From contig CAUHSG010000005.1 of assembly GCA_959608885.1 (NCBI GenBank), forward strand, positions 1-64,000: a DNA stretch of 64,000 nucleotides, given 5' to 3'. Under the pieces are notes generated by a model. It did no database searches. It was not told where the DNA came from and was given only the letters and a program-made list of their open reading frames with translations. The translations under genes and the position numbers were made by a program. Shown here piece after piece: positions 60,670 through 64,000 of the stretch; the first letter of the stretch is position 1, and every line of letters begins with the position of its first letter. This DNA comes from an uncultured Coriobacteriia bacterium. GTDB taxonomy: Bacteria > Actinomycetota > Coriobacteriia > Coriobacteriales > QAMH01.

Positions 60670-62164
60670 ATGCCCGAATTGCAAAACACGTCAATGGCCC
60701 CCAGCAGAATAGACGGCCTGGTGCCCGTCCCCTATGTCGGGATATCCTTCCTGCAATCCTGGATTTTCATGCTTTTCTATGCTCGAAGCGCGGGAATCGA
60801 AGCGGCCGCTCCCATTTCGCTCATGAGCAATTCCTATATGTTTAGCGTAATCATCATGGTGCTTACCGTGCTGGCCATAGCGTTCTGGCCATCTAATCTC
60901 AATGATCACCTGATGTCTTCGACAATGAAGGCAGTGGCGCCTATTTCACTAGCCATCAGTACAGCGGTTTTGATCACATGCGAAATGCTGGGATGCATCT
61001 GGCTCCTCTATGTAAGCTCTGCAGCCACGGGTATCTTTTCTGGCATCATGTCTCAACAATGGATAATCGCCTACCGACGAGTGGATTTACGAACGCTCAT
61101 ATGCAGCTTTCCCATGCTTATTACCGTCGCCATAGGCACTTGCGTCACCGCCATGTACCTGCCGCATACGCTCATGATGGGCATTACGGTTATCCTCCCC
61201 TGTGTTTCTGGATTCATGTTGCACGGCGTTAGAAAGTACCTCTTTCCTCTCACAGATATTGACACCGGTCCTAAAGATAAGCCTCTTAACTTCGCAATGG
61301 TTCTTCTGCCTGTGGGCATATTCGGGTTCGCAACGGGATTTCTCGACTTCTTCTCGTTCGAAAGCACTTATACCTTCATTTTCTACGCTGCTGTATCCGT
61401 CATTCCTTTTGCGATTTCAGGTGCATTCGTGCTTCTGCACAACCGCGCAAATACCATGCAATGCCTCATACTCCCCTTGCTCGTGCTTATAATGTTGCTC
61501 GTTCCCTTGTTCATCCTCGCTGACGCCCTGCCAGCCTCGAATTTCATCGCTATTGGAGAACTTGGCAACGAGATAGTGCTATTCGCCATCGCAGTAGGAT
61601 TTGCGGCATTTTTTGACCTCTCCTCTCTCAAAACTTATGCACTTGTTCGCACAACAATGGTTTTTCTTAACACGGGCGGTTGGTATACAGCCTGGTTCAG
61701 CAATGAGAACCTCGACAACCTGACAAATGCCCTTGCATCCTTTGCCTTCATATTCATCGGTGTCGAGGTGTTGGCTGTGTGCCTTGTTGCGGCAACGGTA
61801 AATGCACGAAAAAGAATGGCAGGGGACAGCGCACCCAATACGATAGACGCGTTGGACGAGGAAACCGATTCGGGTAGACATGCACCCTTGAATATCGTGC
61901 CCAATCGTGAGCTATCTGATATGTGGTTTCGAGGCGCGTTGCACGGAGCTTGGAGATACGCATGGCCTGTCGCTACGAGAGCGTGATGTGCTCAAGCTCC
62001 TTGCCCAAGGCTATTCATCTGCGCGTATCCAAGCGGAGCTGTACATTGCACCTGGGACGGTCAATTACCACACGCGCAACATTTACACCAAACTTGAGGT
62101 TCATTCCAAGCAAGAGGTAATAGACCTGGTATTCGATAACACCGAACGGGGAAGATGCGAGTAA
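60670..62164 (+). pseudogene. Membrane-bound LuxR-family regulator, DNA-binding domain out of frame
   Basis: From 60670 one frame encodes about 410 residues with roughly 12 hydrophobic segments, MFS-like in layout. It then loses sense (tail MWFRGALHGAWRYAWPVATRA split, stop at 61986). In the next frame, from about 61925 to 62164, lies a complete LuxR helix-turn-helix: RCTELGDTHGLSLRERDV, LKLLAQGYSSARIQAELYI, NYHTRNIYTKLEVHSKQE. Intact relatives join the two parts. A one-base shift near 61905-61940 separates them. It may be a true inactivation, a sequencing error, or frameshift-regulated. ATG 60670 has GGGGAAGG upstream. Confidence 0.85.
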
Positions 62165-62397
62165 GGTTCTGGCATTGCCCTTTCCGTCAACGCTTTGTCA
62201 TAGCAAAGCGCCCGAACGGCGGGTCATCCATTGACCCGGAGAGGCTTCCTGCCAGATTGCTCCCCGTCTCTCGCGATACGCATTAACCGGCTTGCATCCA
62301 CCGACCGCCCTCGCAGTGGCGCAGCAAGTAGTCGTAGTCGCGTAGACGCTGCGGGCCGTCGCGTCTGCTGCGATGAAACTCGCCAGGGCGGGACTTG
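62165..62397. other. Intergenic gap without a recognisable gene
   Basis: The gap after the LuxR domain holds a small hairpin (CTTTG-TCATAG-CAAAG near 62194). One minus-strand frame reads RLRDYDYLLRHCEGG, faintly like the start of a Y1-type transposase, but it stops at once. I see no gene that can be supported. Confidence 0.4.
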
Positions 62398-63651
62398 TCA
62401 TGATTCTCCTTCGAGCAACCACTCCGAAAGCTCCCGTATGCGAATGCCTGTATCAGTAGTGCCTTCTGCAGCAGCATCCCTTGTCAGGATCAGTTTGGGA
62501 TAAGAGTCCCCAGCGGCATTAAGCGGAGCTTCTTCCCTCTGGCGCGTTGTCTCGTCAAGAATCGATTCACAGACCTGGATATACATGCGATCGGAATGCT
62601 TTTGGGCGACAAAATCAATCTCCCCTGTGGGCAGAGCCCCAACGTTGACATCGTAGCTTCTCCGGCGCAACTCCATATAAACGATGTTTTCAAGCTGGAA
62701 CCCTATGTCTTGCATCCGAAAGTCCGACTCAAGATTTCGTAGCCCACTGTCCGGCGCATAGTATTTCTTCTGAGGTTGCAGAACGGCCTTCCCTTTTAAT
62801 CCAACTTGCTGGCATTCGTAAAGCGCGAAGGCTTTCTTTAGTGCATTGAGATAATTGTCGACAGTCTCAGAGTTCGTCTTTCTTCCCATGCTCGTCAGCG
62901 CGCCTGCAACTTTGTTGGCCGAGAACAAATTGCCTGCCGTGGTGTATGCATAGCGAAGCAGCTTTTCCAGCAGATCAATGTCGCGGATACCGAATCGCTT
63001 TGCCACATCGTTGAGAAGCACGGTGTCATGAATGGCGCCAAGTTCGCGCGTTGCCGCTTCCTGGGAGAACGCGGAGGCGGCAAACAGGCCCGGCATTCCT
63101 CCATATCGCAGGTAGAGGTTGAAGATCTCGCCCTTCGTTCGATCGACACCTGCTTCGTAATGGTCCGAAAACTCATTGAACTCTCTGAACGAGAGCGGAT
63201 ATACCTCTATCTCCACATAGCGACCCGAAAGGTATGTCGCAAGATCGGAGGAAAGCAGGGAGGCGTTTGACCCGGTGAGGTAAATTCGCGCTCGGCCCGA
63301 CTCATGGAGTCTTCGCACGGGCCTTTCCCAGCCCGTCACGTCTTGGATTTCATCGAGAAAGACATAGAAGGGAAAGGAAGGGTCAGCTTCATCCACGTAG
63401 AAGGACAGTTGAGCATCCAGCCATTGCGCATCAACGACTAGAGGCACGTCGTAAGAGTCCATTTTCATGAATAGAAGATTCTTCTCGGGCAAACCTTTCG
63501 CAAGCAAATCCCGTGACAACATTTTGAGAAGAGTCGATTTGCCGCAGCGTCGTATTCCCGCCAGGACCTTTATAGCAGGTGATTCCAGCGTCTGCTCAAG
63601 AACCTTCATGTAGCTCATGCGCGGGACGAGAGTATCGGATGTTTGGCCCAT
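62398..63651 (-). CDS. AAA_14/DUF4143 family ATPase
   Basis: The 417-aa protein has the P-loop GIRRCGKSTLL, Walker B FYVFLDEIQDV, the LTGSNASLLSSDLATYLSGR motif typical of the family, and a C-terminal DUF4143 nuclease-like domain (YDVNVGALPTGEIDFVAQK with an ExD...K-type spacing). These proteins are widespread and mostly uncharacterised; some behave as mobile or defence-linked ATPases. GGAAG precedes the ATG. GC content is lower than in housekeeping genes. Confidence 0.88.
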   Translation of the reverse strand: MGQTSDTLVPRMSYMKVLEQTLESPAIKVLAGIRRCGKSTLLKMLSRDLLAKGLPEKNLLFMKMDSYDVPLVVDAQWLDAQLSFYVDEADPSFPFYVFLDEIQDVTGWERPVRRLHESGRARIYLTGSNASLLSSDLATYLSGRYVEIEVYPLSFREFNEFSDHYEAGVDRTKGEIFNLYLRYGGMPGLFAASAFSQEAATRELGAIHDTVLLNDVAKRFGIRDIDLLEKLLRYAYTTAGNLFSANKVAGALTSMGRKTNSETVDNYLNALKKAFALYECQQVGLKGKAVLQPQKKYYAPDSGLRNLESDFRMQDIGFQLENIVYMELRRRSYDVNVGALPTGEIDFVAQKHSDRMYIQVCESILDETTRQREEAPLNAAGDSYPKLILTRDAAAEGTTDTGIRIRELSEWLLEGES

Positions 63652-63655
63652 ATAC

Positions 63656-63715
63656 TTCCAATCATAGTTGGAATTTTTGGATATTATACCTCATAGTTTC
63701 AAATACGATTGAAAC
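63656..63715 (-). promoter_or_regulatory. Promoter of the DUF4143 ATPase flanked by two similar dyads
   Basis: A perfect TATAAT on the minus strand (63683-63688) lies between TTCCAA-TCATAG-TTGGAA (63656-63673) and GTTTCAA-ATACGA-TTGAAAC (63696-63715). Both dyads have 6-7 bp arms and a 6-nt spacer, fitting a dimeric repressor or autoregulation. Confidence 0.5.
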
Positions 63716-63745
63716 TTTATTCGAAATGCGGACACCACGATGACG

Positions 63746-64000
63746 CTAGTCGCGATTGGTTCCTATCATTTTGCTTAGCGCGCCCATGAACCCTTTCGGA
63801 TCATCCAGGCTCAGTCCAATTGCGAGGGACCTCTTCGCCCCCATGAGGGTTTTCACTTCAATAGGCCCGCTCATCACAATCCATACGTTTGCCTGGTAGA
63901 AGGTGCCGTAGTTCAGCTTATCTGCCTTGTTGATATCCGCAGGCTCACGACAGCCCACGCTTGCGATGCTGCTCAGGGATATCACGCCCGTCATCTGGAT
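63746..64000 (-). CDS. Partial protein, PH-domain-like C-terminus
   Basis: The frame is open to the right window edge and ends at 63746. The visible 82-84 residues alternate hydrophobic strands (VWIVMSGPIEVKTLMG, KRSLAIGLSLDDPKGFMGAL) in a way that resembles bacterial PH-like domains, whose ends often carry a DDPK/GF-type helix. The first methionine is 6 nt from the edge, so the true start probably lies outside. Function unknown. Confidence 0.45.
   Translation of the reverse strand: MQMTGVISLSSIASVGCREPADINKADKLNYGTFYQANVWIVMSGPIEVKTLMGAKRSLAIGLSLDDPKGFMGALSKMIGTNRD

Noticed and set aside
62283..62420. Possible relic of a Y1 (REP-associated) transposase suggested by RLRDYDY
   Set aside because: Only seven residues fit, the frame stops shortly after, and the catalytic HUH motif is absent.

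Overview
The window is 64 kb of high-GC DNA, about 60% by eye and lower at both ends and in the 56-62 kb region. It looks like an anaerobic actinobacterium of the class Coriobacteriia, probably Eggerthellales. The pointers are an actinobacterial-style uvrC-rapZ-yvcK-whiA cluster, MurT/GatD, a membrane-bound [NiFe] hydrogenase, frequent GTG/TTG starts, and a multi-membrane-span LuxR-type regulator divergent from MFS transporter and amidohydrolase genes. This placement is inference; no rRNA gene is present to confirm it.

Layout. 0-4 kb: a type I restriction-modification locus (hsdR, then an hsdM that runs out of homology about 56 bp from the left edge), followed by a structured, terminator-ended candidate small RNA. 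4-10 kb: housekeeping genes on the minus strand (rsmI, gap, proB, obg, a glutamate-cysteine ligase). 10-13.3 kb: a LysR regulator divergent from a PaaK-like CoA ligase. The ligase is co-transcribed with a LysR effector domain that has no DNA-binding domain. 13.3-20.4 kb: a tight four-gene operon encoding an ArsM-like methyltransferase, a cytoplasmic BspA-type leucine-rich-repeat protein, a VWA protein with a degenerate metallopeptidase motif and a long acidic linker, and a MoxR-type AAA+ ATPase fused to a second, paralogous methyltransferase. This operon sits just downstream of a tRNA-Thr and is the best candidate for an undescribed system. 20.6-25.8 kb: rdgB, rph, murI, pepF, tmRNA and smpB. 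25.9-30.9 kb: hydrogenase small and large subunits and cytochrome b, then, beyond a terminator, a shikimate-kinase-like protein and the hydrogenase maturation protease. 30.9-45.5 kb: rpsI/rplM, a DUF4013 membrane protein, gatD/murT, rsfS, an HD hydrolase, nadD, proA, whiA, yvcK, rapZ, uvrC, a WecA/TagO-type transferase and pheA. 45.6-56 kb: an unusual cluster-less MutY-like glycosylase, a HAD phosphatase, a heterodimeric ABC exporter, galE, a Bcr/CflA-type efflux pump, a DUF4097 lipoprotein with a membrane-bound Xre regulator, a small zincin and upp. 56-62 kb: two paralogous MFS carriers flanking an amidohydrolase, divergent from a membrane LuxR regulator whose DNA-binding domain is out of frame. 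62-64 kb: a DUF4143 AAA ATPase and the end of a partial gene.

A recurring theme is a family of short palindromes, most with GACAAA...TTTGTC-type ends around a GC-rich core. They lie at or just after the stop codons of seven minus-strand genes and probably act as transcription terminators. One is expanded into a nested 91-bp cruciform-forming element.
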